Positions 1 through 9,788 of a DNA stretch of 30,722 bases are shown here, piece by piece. Both the position numbers and the translations under genes were made by a program. The first letter of the stretch is position 1. Every line of letters starts with the position of its first letter. The stretch is from a virus. The notes beneath the pieces are model-generated. The model made no database searches. It was given only the letters and a program-made list of their open reading frames with translations, and was not told the DNA's origin. The stretch spans positions 1 to 30,722 of IMG/VR virus record IMGVR_UViG_3300008217_000042, one strand, 5' to 3'.

Positions 1-2
1 GT

Positions 3-635
3 ATGGCTGTTGGAGATATAATAGGTGTAGTAACTGATTCTTCGGGAATACATTTTAGTACTATCACTGCTGTAGGTTCTGCTACAACATTAACTATTGC
101 AGACGCAATAGATGACGATGCATCTGATAATGACAGAGTATATACGTATACAAACGCATTTACGCAAAAGATTTTAAATATTAATAATGCTTGGGTTCGT
201 AGTACTGAGGATACTGATGTACCTATTACTATAATATCAAGACAAGAGTATGTTGACCTAAGTAAGAAAACCGAAAGTGGTAAAATAAACCAATTATATT
301 TTGATCCTCAGGTAACTACAGCCAATATGAATGTTTGGCCTGTGCCTGATGATTCACATACAAACGATAGAATACATTTGTATGTTACAAGAGCGTATGA
401 AGATTTTGATGGTGTAACTAACGAGAGTGAACCTGACTTTCCTCAAGAATGGTATTTACCATTGTGTTGGGGATTAGCAGTTATTATATCTCCTAAATAT
501 GGAGTAACTGCTACTAAATATCAGGAACTAATTGCAATATCTTCTTCATTAAAGCAACAATGTGATGATTGGTCAACGGAGAAAGAATCATTATTTTTAC
601 TTCCCGCTGATAGACAAGGAACATACCGTAGGTAA
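3..635 (+). CDS. Head-to-tail adaptor protein (P22 gp4 / T7 gp11-like), 5' truncated
   Basis: The visible 210 residues fit the podoviral head-tail adaptor family that sits between portal and tail hub. There is a beta-rich segment (GDIIGVV to VYTYTN, residues 4-50), then the family-typical stretch ISRQEYVDLSKK at about 78-89, the QLYFDPQ...VWPVPDD strands at about 97-116, and DFPQEWYLPLCWGLAV at about 145-160. In relatives I recall, a helical N-terminal region precedes the beta segment. The ATG at position 3 is therefore probably internal, and the gene should start left of the window. It is followed after 5 bases by the tail hub gene, the usual podoviral order. Identity as adaptor is fairly sure; whether it is closer to the P22 or T7 branch is open. 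Confidence 0.78.
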   Translation: MAVGDIIGVVTDSSGIHFSTITAVGSATTLTIADAIDDDASDNDRVYTYTNAFTQKILNINNAWVRSTEDTDVPITIISRQEYVDLSKKTESGKINQLYFDPQVTTANMNVWPVPDDSHTNDRIHLYVTRAYEDFDGVTNESEPDFPQEWYLPLCWGLAVIISPKYGVTATKYQELIAISSSLKQQCDDWSTEKESLFLLPADRQGTYRR

Positions 636-640
636 ATTTT

Positions 641-2074
641 ATGGATTCAGTACGAGTACCTTTATTTGCTTTGCCACAACAAAGGCAATTTAGTACAACA
701 GAGGATCAGTGGTTTAAGAATTGTTACCCTGAAGTAATAGCTGGTCCTGCAGATACTCCATTTACTTCAGTAATAAAACGACCAGGATTTTCAGATTCTC
801 TTACCACAGCTACTGCTGCTGGTAGAGCATTATATGGTTGGACTCAGAATGGTAGTATTTATGCTGCTGTTGGAAATAAAATATTCAAAGATGGGTCAGC
901 ATTAAGTGGCACATTGGATGATACTACTGGCAGAGTTGACGTAACTGAGGTTAGAGGGGGAACACCAAGACTTGTATTTAGAGTAGCTGATAAAATATGG
1001 ACTGTTGCAGCAGATAATACAATGACAAAAATGACTGACGCTGATATACCAACTGGATTAGTATCGGGTATAGTAAATATAGATGGATTTATTTGTGTAA
1101 TGAAGGGTTCCACTAATCAAATCTTTCATGCTGATGTAAATGACCCAACTAGTTGGAATGCAAACAGTGTTCTTACTTCTTCATTGGAACCTGATTTAGG
1201 GGTTGGAATAGCAAAGCATCTAAACTTTGTTGTAGCATTTAATGAATGGTCTACAGAATTTTTCTTTAATGCTGGTAATGCATCGGGATCAACTCTAAGC
1301 CCAGTAGAAGGTATAGCAATTCGCTACGGTTGTGCTAATGGAGATACTATTTTTTCAGGAGAGAATACAGTAATATGGTTAGCTCAGGGACGTAGTGGTG
1401 GTAAGTCTGTTATGATGCTTGAGGGAAATGATTTAAAAACTATTAGTACCAAGCCCGTAGAACGTTTGATTGATGAAGAAGCTAACGGTGGTGGAAATGG
1501 TATAGCAGATGCTTATGCGTATGGTATGAGAATCGCGGGACACCAATTTTATATATTAACTCTTAAAAATACAGCTAAAACTTTAGTATGTGATATAAGA
1601 GATGGTACCTGGCATGAATGGACATCTTTTGATGGAACTACCGAAACTTATTTTACAGGTATGGATTTTTGTGAAGACGCTGATAAGAAATTTTTATTAG
1701 ATGAAGATAACGGTAAAATATATAATATGGATATTGATATTCACCAAGATTCAACAAATGATATTAAAGTAGAAATGCTGACTAGTAGAATAGATTTTCA
1801 ATCAACTAAACCTAAATTTTTATATAGATTAGGTGTTATAGGAGATATACAATCTGCATCTTCTCCAATAACTATAGATTGGTCAGATGATGATTATAAT
1901 AATTATGCAGCCTCTAGAACTGTAGATATGAATAATACTTTTCCAAGACTAGTTGCTTTGGGAAGATTTCACAGACGAGCATTTAGATTAGCACACACAG
2001 CCAATACACCACTTAGATTAGAAGGTTTAGAGATGGGAGTAGAGCAAGGTAGATATGCTGAGGGAGATAATTAA
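641..2074 (+). CDS. Tail hub / packaged-DNA stabilization protein (P22 gp10-like)
   Basis: This 477-aa protein matches the P22 gp10 tail-hub family in length and pattern. It begins with the typical RVPLFALPQQ and a segment noting the supplied virion polypeptide (EDQWFKNCYPE, about residues 22-32), then KRPGF at about 47-51, and a run of beta-propeller-like repeats through to DFQSTKPKFLYRLG at about 383-396. The C-terminus (FHRRAFRLAHTANTPLRLEG) resembles the end of gp10-type proteins. In P22 this protein closes the portal and adaptor channel and anchors the tail needle and tailspikes. An AGGT lies about 9 bases before the ATG. The stop overlaps the next start as TAATG. Function is inferred from family resemblance. 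Confidence 0.82.
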   Translation: MDSVRVPLFALPQQRQFSTTEDQWFKNCYPEVIAGPADTPFTSVIKRPGFSDSLTTATAAGRALYGWTQNGSIYAAVGNKIFKDGSALSGTLDDTTGRVDVTEVRGGTPRLVFRVADKIWTVAADNTMTKMTDADIPTGLVSGIVNIDGFICVMKGSTNQIFHADVNDPTSWNANSVLTSSLEPDLGVGIAKHLNFVVAFNEWSTEFFFNAGNASGSTLSPVEGIAIRYGCANGDTIFSGENTVIWLAQGRSGGKSVMMLEGNDLKTISTKPVERLIDEEANGGGNGIADAYAYGMRIAGHQFYILTLKNTAKTLVCDIRDGTWHEWTSFDGTTETYFTGMDFCEDADKKFLLDEDNGKIYNMDIDIHQDSTNDIKVEMLTSRIDFQSTKPKFLYRLGVIGDIQSASSPITIDWSDDDYNNYAASRTVDMNNTFPRLVALGRFHRRAFRLAHTANTPLRLEGLEMGVEQGRYAEGDN

Positions 2075-2649
2075 TGGCTTTAGGACCTCCTCCTTTACAT
2101 ACACCAATTGAATCTCCTCAATGGAAGAGATATTTTGAAAGATTAAGTAACCAATTAGGAGGAGCACAAGAGGGTCAGTTAGGTTATTTTAATGGATTAA
2201 ATTTTACGAATTCTAATATTACGTCCATAGCAACTCGTACTCATAATAGTTTACAGACACATCAAGGTGGAAGTAGTGGGGAGAGATACCATTTAACTGC
2301 TGCTCAACATACTGGGGTTACTGCTGGAGGAAATTTTACTAAATCAGTAACTGATTCCATAACTGCTGGTGCTACTCAAACTCAAGCTGGAGCAACAGCT
2401 TTAACTAAAGATATAAATAGAGTAACAACAGTTGGTACTGATAATGATGGGGTTAAATTACCAACAGCATCAGCTGGATTAGAAATTTTAATTATAAATG
2501 CTGACGCTGGTCAAGACATACAAATATGGCCTAACACTGATGATGCTATAAATGGTGGTTCAGCAAATGCAGTAGATGGTACACCACTTGGAGAAGGCGC
2601 AACAAGAAGATATATAGCGGCAGACGCAACTAATTGGTATACAATATAA
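2074..2649 (+). CDS. Small tail/fibre-type structural protein
   Basis: A 191-aa protein coupled to the tail hub gene by a TAATG overlap. The N-terminal part (residues 1-60) is polar, followed by LQTHQGGSSGERYHLTAAQH at about 61-80, a motif that recurs in tail-fibre and tail-adhesin proteins of many phages. The C-terminal half (KLPTASAGLEILIINADAGQ onward, about 132-191) looks like a small beta-sandwich domain with a closing WYTI, again common at the ends of phage fibre proteins. It could be a fibre base, tail needle or minor virion protein. I cannot choose between these from sequence alone, and receptor binding is not shown. Confidence 0.6.
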   Translation: MALGPPPLHTPIESPQWKRYFERLSNQLGGAQEGQLGYFNGLNFTNSNITSIATRTHNSLQTHQGGSSGERYHLTAAQHTGVTAGGNFTKSVTDSITAGATQTQAGATALTKDINRVTTVGTDNDGVKLPTASAGLEILIINADAGQDIQIWPNTDDAINGGSANAVDGTPLGEGATRRYIAADATNWYTI

Positions 2650-2685
2650 AATGGAAATTACAATAAAACAACAGAGAAATGAACT

Positions 2686-3810
2686 ATGATTATTAAATAT
2701 TGGGTAGATTTTCACAAATTTGGGTGTGGTCCACAATACGGATTCTTCAGTGGAATTACTAAGTTCTTTAAAAAAGCAGCACCAATAATTTTGCCAATTG
2801 CTGGGTTTGCCCTTGCTGGGCCTTTGGGTATTTCGGCAGCAGCTGGTGCTGGTATAGGCGGAGCGATAGGTGGGGCAATTTCTGGCGGAGGTCTTAAGGG
2901 AGCACTTATTGGAGGATTGACTGGTTTTGCTGGTGGTAAACTTGCTGCTGGTGGACTTGGTGGATTTGGTGGTGCTGCAGGTGCTAGTGGTAGTGCGGTA
3001 CAATTTGGTGGAAGAGCAGCAGGAATAATGGGAATGTCTGGTACTGGTGCTGGAACTACAACTATGTTGAGCGGTTTAGCAGCCCCAAGTGCTGGAATGC
3101 TTCAAGCAGCACAACGAGGTTTTGGAACTGCTGCTGGTAAAAATGTACCTCTCTTAGGACAATATCAAGCATCGGGGTCAGGTTTGAAGGCAACTACTGG
3201 TTCTTTGTCTGGTGGATTAAAATCAGTAGGACAAGGTGTTATAACGGGACACACTGGTGGTGTACCACAATACAAAAGTCCTACATCTGTTCAGCCAGGA
3301 GCTTTAAAACAGGGATTTACTTTTGATAGAGAAAAGATTGAAGAACTTGTTGGTGCTGGATTCTCCGCATATGAAGGTGATATAAGACAACAGCAAATAG
3401 AAGCTACACAAGAAAATTTATCTAAATATCAAGATGAATTTGCAGATTTTTATGCTGCAGAAGCTAAGAAGCAACAAGAAGCTTTGGCTAGGGGAGAATT
3501 ACCTAAGACTTACGAAGCTGCCTTACAGAGAGAAAGCGACAGATTAACAAGGCTAATGATTGCTCAAGGACACAATCCAGCTGAATCGGGTTTTGGTGCT
3601 GAGACGGTGGTTAGAGGCTTAATGGATCTTGAAAGTAAATTTATTGGTGAAGAAAGAGATTACTGGAAATCTATTGGCGCAGGTGCTGAGGGAATGCAAG
3701 CAAGAATTCAAGAATTACAAGCACGGGAAGTACGAGAACCAGATGTTGGTCTGGCCTCACTGGGAGAACTTGGAACTAAGGTAGCTGGTACGCTGGCTGA
3801 CTTGGTTTAA
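2686..3810 (+). CDS. Glycine-rich ejection-type internal virion protein (T7 gp14-like position)
   Basis: 374 aa. Residues about 20-150 are Gly/Ala-rich with a hydrophobic segment (KKAAPIILPIAGFALAGPLG region) and repeated GxxGG steps, suitable for membrane insertion. Residues about 210-374 are polar, helical and rich in Glu, Gln and Lys. This build, a Gly-rich membrane-active N-terminus plus helical C-terminus placed between tail genes and two larger helical proteins, is that of the smallest DNA-ejection protein in podoviruses such as T7 gp14. The start has only a weak AGAG upstream. It lies 36 bases after the previous stop, and a 12-codon ORF (2651-2689) ends on it as ATGA. No sequence family is securely recognised, so the call rests on composition and gene order. 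Confidence 0.6.
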   Translation: MIIKYWVDFHKFGCGPQYGFFSGITKFFKKAAPIILPIAGFALAGPLGISAAAGAGIGGAIGGAISGGGLKGALIGGLTGFAGGKLAAGGLGGFGGAAGASGSAVQFGGRAAGIMGMSGTGAGTTTMLSGLAAPSAGMLQAAQRGFGTAAGKNVPLLGQYQASGSGLKATTGSLSGGLKSVGQGVITGHTGGVPQYKSPTSVQPGALKQGFTFDREKIEELVGAGFSAYEGDIRQQQIEATQENLSKYQDEFADFYAAEAKKQQEALARGELPKTYEAALQRESDRLTRLMIAQGHNPAESGFGAETVVRGLMDLESKFIGEERDYWKSIGAGAEGMQARIQELQAREVREPDVGLASLGELGTKVAGTLADLV

Positions 3811-3826
3811 ATAACGGAGATATAAA

Positions 3827-4978
3827 ATGGCATTAGAAACAATAGGTCAACACATAGCAGGTATACGACACACTGAGGCCGCTACTAGAAATATAAATGC
3901 TGCTACTAGGACAGAAGAAGCTCTTCGTCCTGGACGAGTAGAAAGCCTAGATCTCAGTAATGAACAAGCAAATCTTATGTTATCTGAATTATATAAAGAT
4001 GCTGATTTACGTGCGTGGGCAAGGGACAATGAAATGCATGAAGCTAGGGCATTGAATGAATATATAACTAACGATAGGGAAGGTTTTGTTGCTAATGTAG
4101 CTATAAGAGAAAGAGCAGCAGCACTTGGTAATAGTTTTGAACTAGCTACGAAGGAAGCTGATATGATATATCTCAGATTAGATCCTTTGCTAACAGAATT
4201 AACAAATGTTGTAAATAATCCTGACTTAACCCCTGATCAAGTAAATCAGGCTATGGGTAGAATAAATCAAGTCTATGATGGATATATACAAAGTTGGCAA
4301 ATGGACGGTACTTTAGGAGAGGAAGATAGACAGGAAGATGGAATAATTAGACCTGATGGAGGTCTTCCTGGTGGCATGTCGCAAGGAGACCCACTAACAA
4401 AAGAAAGTATAGGGGCTCTTAAGTTTACTACAGATGTTATGGGTAGAATGTCTAAGATAGGCAGAGAAGAACAAGCTAAACTAGCAGCAAAAGCTCCTAG
4501 TCTTAAAGACGCAGTAGACATACAAGGAAAGTTAACAACTGTCGGGGGTCAAAAAACTGACCTTATGCTGGAACAAATTTGGGGAACTTTTCCTGAGACA
4601 GCAGAAGTTACTGATACTGGAAAAAGAACAGCAGACAAGTGGGAATCAGCAAATACTAATTTATCTCAACTTTTAGAAAGTGCAATGACAGACAGTGGTG
4701 ATCCAATGGCTGATGCTCAGGTATTAAATGATTTTATGAGAAAATCACTTCAAACTGCTGAAGTTGGTTTTGACGCAAAGGGTTTAGGAAGTGGTGATGT
4801 TTATACTTATGCTCCTTCAGCTCAACTTGGAACTTTTAAAGGTCCAGGTGGAATTCAAATGAGTCGTGATATTTATATTGACATGTTAAAAGAGGCTATA
4901 CACCTTAAGTCTGAAGAAGAGGCTCAAAATATTGCTAATCAAATGTTTAATAATATGGTTACTTCATTGCCCAGGTGA
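3827..4978 (+). CDS. Presumed internal virion / ejection protein
   Basis: A 383-aa, mostly alpha-helical, soluble-looking protein rich in Ala, Glu, Gln and Asp, without signal peptide or membrane segment. I do not recognise a domain. Its position between the Gly-rich protein and the 1393-aa giant suggests the middle component of a three-protein ejection set, as T7 gp15 sits between gp14 and gp16. It is shorter than T7 gp15. A CGGAGA sequence about 8 bases before the ATG supports the start. Its last codons carry the Shine-Dalgarno sequence of the next gene. Role inferred from order only. Confidence 0.55.
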   Translation: MALETIGQHIAGIRHTEAATRNINAATRTEEALRPGRVESLDLSNEQANLMLSELYKDADLRAWARDNEMHEARALNEYITNDREGFVANVAIRERAAALGNSFELATKEADMIYLRLDPLLTELTNVVNNPDLTPDQVNQAMGRINQVYDGYIQSWQMDGTLGEEDRQEDGIIRPDGGLPGGMSQGDPLTKESIGALKFTTDVMGRMSKIGREEQAKLAAKAPSLKDAVDIQGKLTTVGGQKTDLMLEQIWGTFPETAEVTDTGKRTADKWESANTNLSQLLESAMTDSGDPMADAQVLNDFMRKSLQTAEVGFDAKGLGSGDVYTYAPSAQLGTFKGPGGIQMSRDIYIDMLKEAIHLKSEEEAQNIANQMFNNMVTSLPR

Positions 4979-4979
4979 T
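4973..4979 (+). promoter_or_regulatory. Ribosome binding site fixing a TTG start
   Basis: AGGTGAT is a seven-base match to the usual anti-Shine-Dalgarno sequence. It overlaps the TGA stop of the 383-aa gene and lies 5 bases upstream of a TTG at 4985, the start of the 1393-aa protein. No ATG occurs in that frame for about 70 codons, and the intervening residues contain a regular NPYLP repeat, so the TTG start is favoured. Confidence 0.6.
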
Positions 4980-4984
4980 AAAAA

Positions 4985-7900
4985 TTGATTAATCCATATT
5001 TAGATGTAGATACGAAAAGTACAAAATCACAACCCAATATTTCAGGAAATCCTTATCTACCTTCCACTAGTACTGCTCCTAGTGTAAATCCCTATTTGCC
5101 CCAAGCAAATCCTTACCTTCCTTCTCAAGGAGGGGACGTTGGAGGATACACTGGTCCTGAAGGTGGTCGTACACCTTTAAATATATTAGCAGCTATGCCA
5201 GGTACTGTTGAAGGTTTTGTAAAAGCAGGTCTTCAATTTGGAATAGCTACCCCTTATGCCACAGTTAAATCTGGTATTGTATCAGCCTTAAAAGGAGAGC
5301 TTGACGCATTTCCCGACGAATTTAATAAAGTACTAGAAAATGCAGCAAATGTAAGTTTTCTTGGTGTAAAGCCCTTTGCTGCTCAAACTGAGGCGGGTGA
5401 AAGATTTCAACATTTATTCCACGAAAGTATTATTGAACCCATAAGTGGACACTTTCAAAAAAAGGCTGACCAAGTATTTGAAGCTACCAATAGTGCAGCC
5501 TTAGCTACTTCAGTAAGAACCTTAGGAGAACTTATTTCTTTGTTAACTCCAATATATGGAATCAAAGGAGCAACAGCAGCAACTAAAGCTATGGTAGATA
5601 AAATACCTGCCAAACCTATAAATATCCCAGGTACCGATGTAGGTCTTCCTCTAGGAAGAAAATTTTATGAAGATCCAAAAAATATAATAGATTTTAAAAC
5701 TTGGGATACAGAATACATAAGAAGTTTAGATAAAAAAGGAAGAGGACATGAATACAATTTAGAAGCTTCCCGAGAACTATATACTTATGCAATGCAAAAT
5801 CACATAGCTAAAAAAGGTAAAAAGGGAGATGAAATTATAGAAGATAAAATAGAGATAACTGTGGAAGAAGCTGCACCAAAGGTGGATCCTTGGGAAAAAA
5901 GATTAGCTTCTCCTGGTGAATTTATATCTACTTTTGACAGATATTTAAACCCAAGAACTAATAAACCTTATACCGATAGAGCATTAGAAAAATATTATAT
6001 AAAATATTTAAACGAGTTTGACAAACCCCCACAACCTGAAATAGGTAAATATGCTAAACCCCCAGTAAGTGTAAGTAAAAAAATTTATGCTAAGACAAAA
6101 GCAGATGCAGAAATAAAATTTGCAAACTTAGCAGAATTTACGGAAATACTTAAAGAAAGAAAAACATCTAATAAACAATTAGCTCCAGAGATTACTCAAG
6201 AAATGGCTATTAAAATACTTGAAGAAGCTAGGCCTGCTGTACGAGGAGAAAAGGATGGTACAAGTACAATCTTTTCTGCTCTTAAAGGAGAAAGTTTAGT
6301 AGATGCTAAAATGAAAGCTAGAGATAAGGGTTATTCAGATCCAACTGTAGGTGTTTCTTCTAAAGGAATCGTATCTAAAGGAAAGACATTCTTTTCCAAA
6401 TTTGAAGTTTATCAATTAATGGAAAAAGGACAAACTGGAAAGTTAGTTCTTGAATCAGGGTTGGCTAAAAGACTTAAATATGAAGATAGCATATTTAAAA
6501 ATCGTGATCTTATGCCAGAAGAAATTACAGGAGTAAAAATTACTCCCGAAGCTTTCAAAGCAATGAAAAAGACTGAGGCAGCTGAAAGGGACGCTACAAA
6601 AATAGCTAAAGAAATTGCTAAAGGTCCCAAGGAAGTAAAAACCTTATCTCCTAAAGAATCTGAAAGTCCTTTAGATATTTTTGATGTTACCAAAGAAATG
6701 TGGAAAGAAGAAGGTGGTTGGGAAGGAAAATTTACATCCTTAGGAGCAAAATATATACCTGATAATACAGGAGAATTAATGGAATATTTAGGAGATCCAT
6801 CCAGAGGACAATTTAAACCTGGAGATCCTCTTCCTAAATATAGAGGATTGCTGACCAGACAACAAGGATTATTTTCAAAATTTATTCAAGGTACAACTTA
6901 TAAATCTATAAGCTTATTAAATAAAGTTAGACAAATATCTCCTACATATGCAAAAGTAGTTGATGGTTTTGTAGCCCCAGCTTTACATCTTGCTATATAT
7001 GATACTAAGGGAGTTGCTCGTAGACCAAGAACAGTAGATTCTGTTCATACTGAAAAAGCAAATAGAATTGGAACTTTCATGACAGCTACATTAGAAAATA
7101 ATGGATTCAAAGGATTGAATGAAATATTTAAAGCTGTAAGACCTACGTACTTACCTGGTGTACAACAGTTTGTTAGGTACGGTGGTAAAATAATGTCTGC
7201 AAAAGATGGACTAAAAATAGCCAGAGCAATTAGAGGCCAAGGTCCCGTACCAAAAGGAAAATTAGGTGAGCTCGTAAAAGAAACTCAAGAACTTATTCGC
7301 AGAATGGATGATTATATTAAAGAAGTATTTCCTGATCATGAAACAATTGCAAACTATTTTCCTCAAGCATGGAACCAAAGATTTATAAGTAAAAATTTAG
7401 ATCAATTTATAAAAGATCTTACAGAGTTTCTTGAAACTCCTAAAATAGCAAAAGAATTTGAAGGTAAACATGGTGCGTATGGTCCTGGTGGAGCTGCAGC
7501 TATGGCTGATCAAATGGCTATGAATATTATAGGTGAAGGACGAACTATGGCTAGCAACAGAGCTGAGGCTATGCTTGCTGATATAATGAATATGACTGGT
7601 AAAGAAAGTATGCCAGAAATAAAAGCTATAGCCAGAAAAGCTAGCGGAGTTGATCATCAAAGAATTTTAAGAGATTTACCCGTAGAAACATTTGAAAAAT
7701 ATATGAAAAATGATCCATATAAAGGATTACAATTCTATATTGAAGAAACATCCAATAGAGTAGAATGGGCAAGAATGTACGGTGAACATAATGAATTGTT
7801 GTATAAAGGTATAATTGATGGAGTCAGAGAATCAAGTGCAAAAGGATATGAAGTACCAGCCTATGTAGTAGAACGTACTTTAAGATTAGCAGAAGCTATG

Positions 7901-9166
7901 CAGGGTGCATATAAGATGGGTGGACATAAAGGATGGATAAAAACTCAAAGATGGACCACTAACTTTTTAAACGCAGCTCTTTTGCCATTGGCAACAGTAG
8001 CCTCTCTTCCAGAAGCTGCATTACCATTATATAATGGTGGAGCAAGAGCGTATGGTAAAGCAATTCCAAAAGTGATTGGAGCTGGTATTTTAATGGTTGG
8101 AAAGTCTATACATAAAGACTTTAAAATTGGTAAAATAGATAAAACCCGAGCTATGATTATTACTCAGCAGATACGAAAAGCTGGTGATGTATCAGCTATG
8201 GAAAGAATGAATGCACTATTCCAAGGAGATTCTAGTATGCTTGGTAATATAGTATTTCGTGCTAATCTTCTTTACTATTGGACTAATTGGATGAATCACT
8301 TAGCTGTAGGAACATACGATGCTATGGTAAAAGATTATTTTAAAGCTAGGGTAGCTGGTAAAAAAACTGGTCTCGTAAAAAGCGAAGAAGTTCGTATGGA
8401 AAGATTGATGGAATATTATGGATTGGATATAGCTGAAGGCATGGCTTGGGCTAGAGCCAAGGCACCACTTAAGGGACCATTCTTTGAAAAGTTAAAACGT
8501 GGTGCTCACATATTTGCTGAAGATTCGGTATTAACTCCTAATCCAGCAACACTTCCTCTATGGCACTCAAATCCTAATTTAGGATGGTTAAGACATCTCA
8601 AAACTTTTCCAACCTTAATTGGTAACAGAGTTATTGCTAAATGGGGAATAGAAACTTATAAAGGATTTCATGACCAAGGAATGCCAGTATCGGGAGGAAG
8701 AGCTGGTGTATATACAATAGGTACTGGAATGGGCCTTCTCCTCATTGCAGATTTATCTAATCAAATAATAGATGCTCTAAGATATGGAGATAAGGGTAAT
8801 CCATTATATGAACAAAGATTTAAAAAACTTTCTGAGTCAGAGCGGAGAGTATTACGTGCTATAGAAAGAGCTGGATTATTTGGTATGGGTAATTTTGTGT
8901 TTGACTCTATGTTTCATTCTTATACGGGAATAGTTGGAATAGCTATGGGTCCAACAGTAGCTAAGGGGGAAGCTTTGTTTAAAGCTTTTTTTGCAGAAGG
9001 ACTCGTTAAACAGAAGCCAAAAGCATTGGCTAGAGAACTTGTTAAACTAACCCCAGCGTTAAACGTAAATAAAGAAATACGAGATGAAGCTATTAAAACA
9101 TTAGAAAACTTTTTAAAAGAAAACACTTTTATGGATGAAGGTTCAAAATGGAGAAAGGCTAGATGA
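4985..9166 (+). CDS. Giant internal virion / DNA-ejection protein (1393 aa), TTG start
   Basis: At 1393 aa this is the largest gene and similar in size to T7 gp16 (about 1318 aa), the large ejection protein forming the trans-envelope DNA channel. The N-terminus carries a spaced motif: NPYL at residues 3-6 and NPYLP at 22-26, 35-39 and 42-46. The body is Lys/Glu-rich and helical. Hydrophobic stretches lie near 992-1015 (FLNAALLPLATVASLPEAAL), about 1030-1037 and about 1249-1265 (GLLLIADLSNQIIDAL). No transglycosylase triad is visible here. A separate transglycosylase-like protein is encoded at 10287-11183, so the enzymatic part may be split off. The TTG start is supported by AGGTGAT just upstream. 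Its stop overlaps the holin-like gene as ATGA. Virion role is inferred. Confidence 0.62.
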   Translation: MINPYLDVDTKSTKSQPNISGNPYLPSTSTAPSVNPYLPQANPYLPSQGGDVGGYTGPEGGRTPLNILAAMPGTVEGFVKAGLQFGIATPYATVKSGIVSALKGELDAFPDEFNKVLENAANVSFLGVKPFAAQTEAGERFQHLFHESIIEPISGHFQKKADQVFEATNSAALATSVRTLGELISLLTPIYGIKGATAATKAMVDKIPAKPINIPGTDVGLPLGRKFYEDPKNIIDFKTWDTEYIRSLDKKGRGHEYNLEASRELYTYAMQNHIAKKGKKGDEIIEDKIEITVEEAAPKVDPWEKRLASPGEFISTFDRYLNPRTNKPYTDRALEKYYIKYLNEFDKPPQPEIGKYAKPPVSVSKKIYAKTKADAEIKFANLAEFTEILKERKTSNKQLAPEITQEMAIKILEEARPAVRGEKDGTSTIFSALKGESLVDAKMKARDKGYSDPTVGVSSKGIVSKGKTFFSKFEVYQLMEKGQTGKLVLESGLAKRLKYEDSIFKNRDLMPEEITGVKITPEAFKAMKKTEAAERDATKIAKEIAKGPKEVKTLSPKESESPLDIFDVTKEMWKEEGGWEGKFTSLGAKYIPDNTGELMEYLGDPSRGQFKPGDPLPKYRGLLTRQQGLFSKFIQGTTYKSISLLNKVRQISPTYAKVVDGFVAPALHLAIYDTKGVARRPRTVDSVHTEKANRIGTFMTATLENNGFKGLNEIFKAVRPTYLPGVQQFVRYGGKIMSAKDGLKIARAIRGQGPVPKGKLGELVKETQELIRRMDDYIKEVFPDHETIANYFPQAWNQRFISKNLDQFIKDLTEFLETPKIAKEFEGKHGAYGPGGAAAMADQMAMNIIGEGRTMASNRAEAMLADIMNMTGKESMPEIKAIARKASGVDHQRILRDLPVETFEKYMKNDPYKGLQFYIEETSNRVEWARMYGEHNELLYKGIIDGVRESSAKGYEVPAYVVERTLRLAEAMQGAYKMGGHKGWIKTQRWTTNFLNAALLPLATVASLPEAALPLYNGGARAYGKAIPKVIGAGILMVGKSIHKDFKIGKIDKTRAMIITQQIRKAGDVSAMERMNALFQGDSSMLGNIVFRANLLYYWTNWMNHLAVGTYDAMVKDYFKARVAGKKTGLVKSEEVRMERLMEYYGLDIAEGMAWARAKAPLKGPFFEKLKRGAHIFAEDSVLTPNPATLPLWHSNPNLGWLRHLKTFPTLIGNRVIAKWGIETYKGFHDQGMPVSGGRAGVYTIGTGMGLLLIADLSNQIIDALRYGDKGNPLYEQRFKKLSESERRVLRAIERAGLFGMGNFVFDSMFHSYTGIVGIAMGPTVAKGEALFKAFFAEGLVKQKPKALARELVKLTPALNVNKEIRDEAIKTLENFLKENTFMDEGSKWRKAR

Positions 9167-9393
9167 TTACTAAACACCCAGAAGCTGTGGTTAAAGCTAT
9201 AGATTTTGTAACCTATGGTTGTTCGGGATGGGCTTGCATTGCTGCTTATATAAATCATTACTCAACTCTGTTTGCTATTGGCATAGCTTTTTGCTCACTA
9301 CTTGTAAGTATTTATTTTAAACAAAAGAATTATAGATTAGAAAAAAAGAAACTAGAGGCTATGTATGGAACTGACGCTAAAGAGAGTAATTGA
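9163..9393 (+). CDS. Holin-like small membrane protein, two TM segments
   Basis: 76 aa with two hydrophobic segments at about 16-31 and 36-52, then a strongly basic tail (FKQKNYRLEKKKLEAM, about 52-67). This matches phage class II holins, which form inner-membrane lesions that trigger lysis. It is joined to the giant virion gene by an ATGA overlap and overlaps the next gene by 29 bases. A second holin-like protein is encoded at 9789, so this one could instead be an antiholin or pinholin. Family assignment is by topology and neighbourhood. Confidence 0.6.
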   Translation: MITKHPEAVVKAIDFVTYGCSGWACIAAYINHYSTLFAIGIAFCSLLVSIYFKQKNYRLEKKKLEAMYGTDAKESN

Positions 9394-9775
9394 AAATGAA
9401 GATGCTACATTTGGTGTATTAATAAATGGTAATACTCCATTTGCTGTAACCCTAGAACCATCTTGGGAAGATAATAAAAAAGGCATAAGTTGTATTCCTT
9501 CAGGACCATACAATTGTAAAAGAGTTAAGTCTCCAAGGTTTGGAAATACATTTGAAATATTAGACGTAGCGGAAAGAACACATATATTGTTTCACAAAGG
9601 GAATAGTGAACATAACACACAGGGATGTGTACTTATTGCTGAAGAATTTGGTAAACTAAACGGAAGAGCTGCAGTACTTGCTAGCGGAAGGGGGTTTACC
9701 GAGTTTATGTATATCTTACAAGATGTAGATGAGTTTGATTTAATTATAGAAGATTATCGTTGTTGTAGTACTTAG
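9365..9775 (+). CDS. DUF5675 family protein, candidate lysis enzyme
   Basis: 136 aa, fitting the phage and bacterial DUF5675 family: an N-terminal beta region with FAVTLEPSW (about 26-34), CIPSGPYNCKRVKSPRFG (about 43-60), and the signature HKGNSEHNTQGCVLIAEEF at about 77-95. The spaced His77, Asn80 and Gly87-Cys88 look like an active-site arrangement and recall the His/Gly-Cys pattern of L,D-transpeptidase-like folds. A catalytic role is my inference and not established. It sits between two holin-like genes, where an endolysin is often found. It overlaps the upstream gene by 29 bases and has AGAGG upstream of the ATG at 9365. Confidence 0.65.
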   Translation: MELTLKRVIENEDATFGVLINGNTPFAVTLEPSWEDNKKGISCIPSGPYNCKRVKSPRFGNTFEILDVAERTHILFHKGNSEHNTQGCVLIAEEFGKLNGRAAVLASGRGFTEFMYILQDVDEFDLIIEDYRCCST

Positions 9776-9788
9776 TGGAGGATTAGAA

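Noticed and set aside
2651-2689. 12-codon ORF (MEITIKQQRNEL) ending as ATGA on the start of the 374-aa gene.
   Set aside because: No ribosome-binding site and too short to support. It may only help translation of the next gene.
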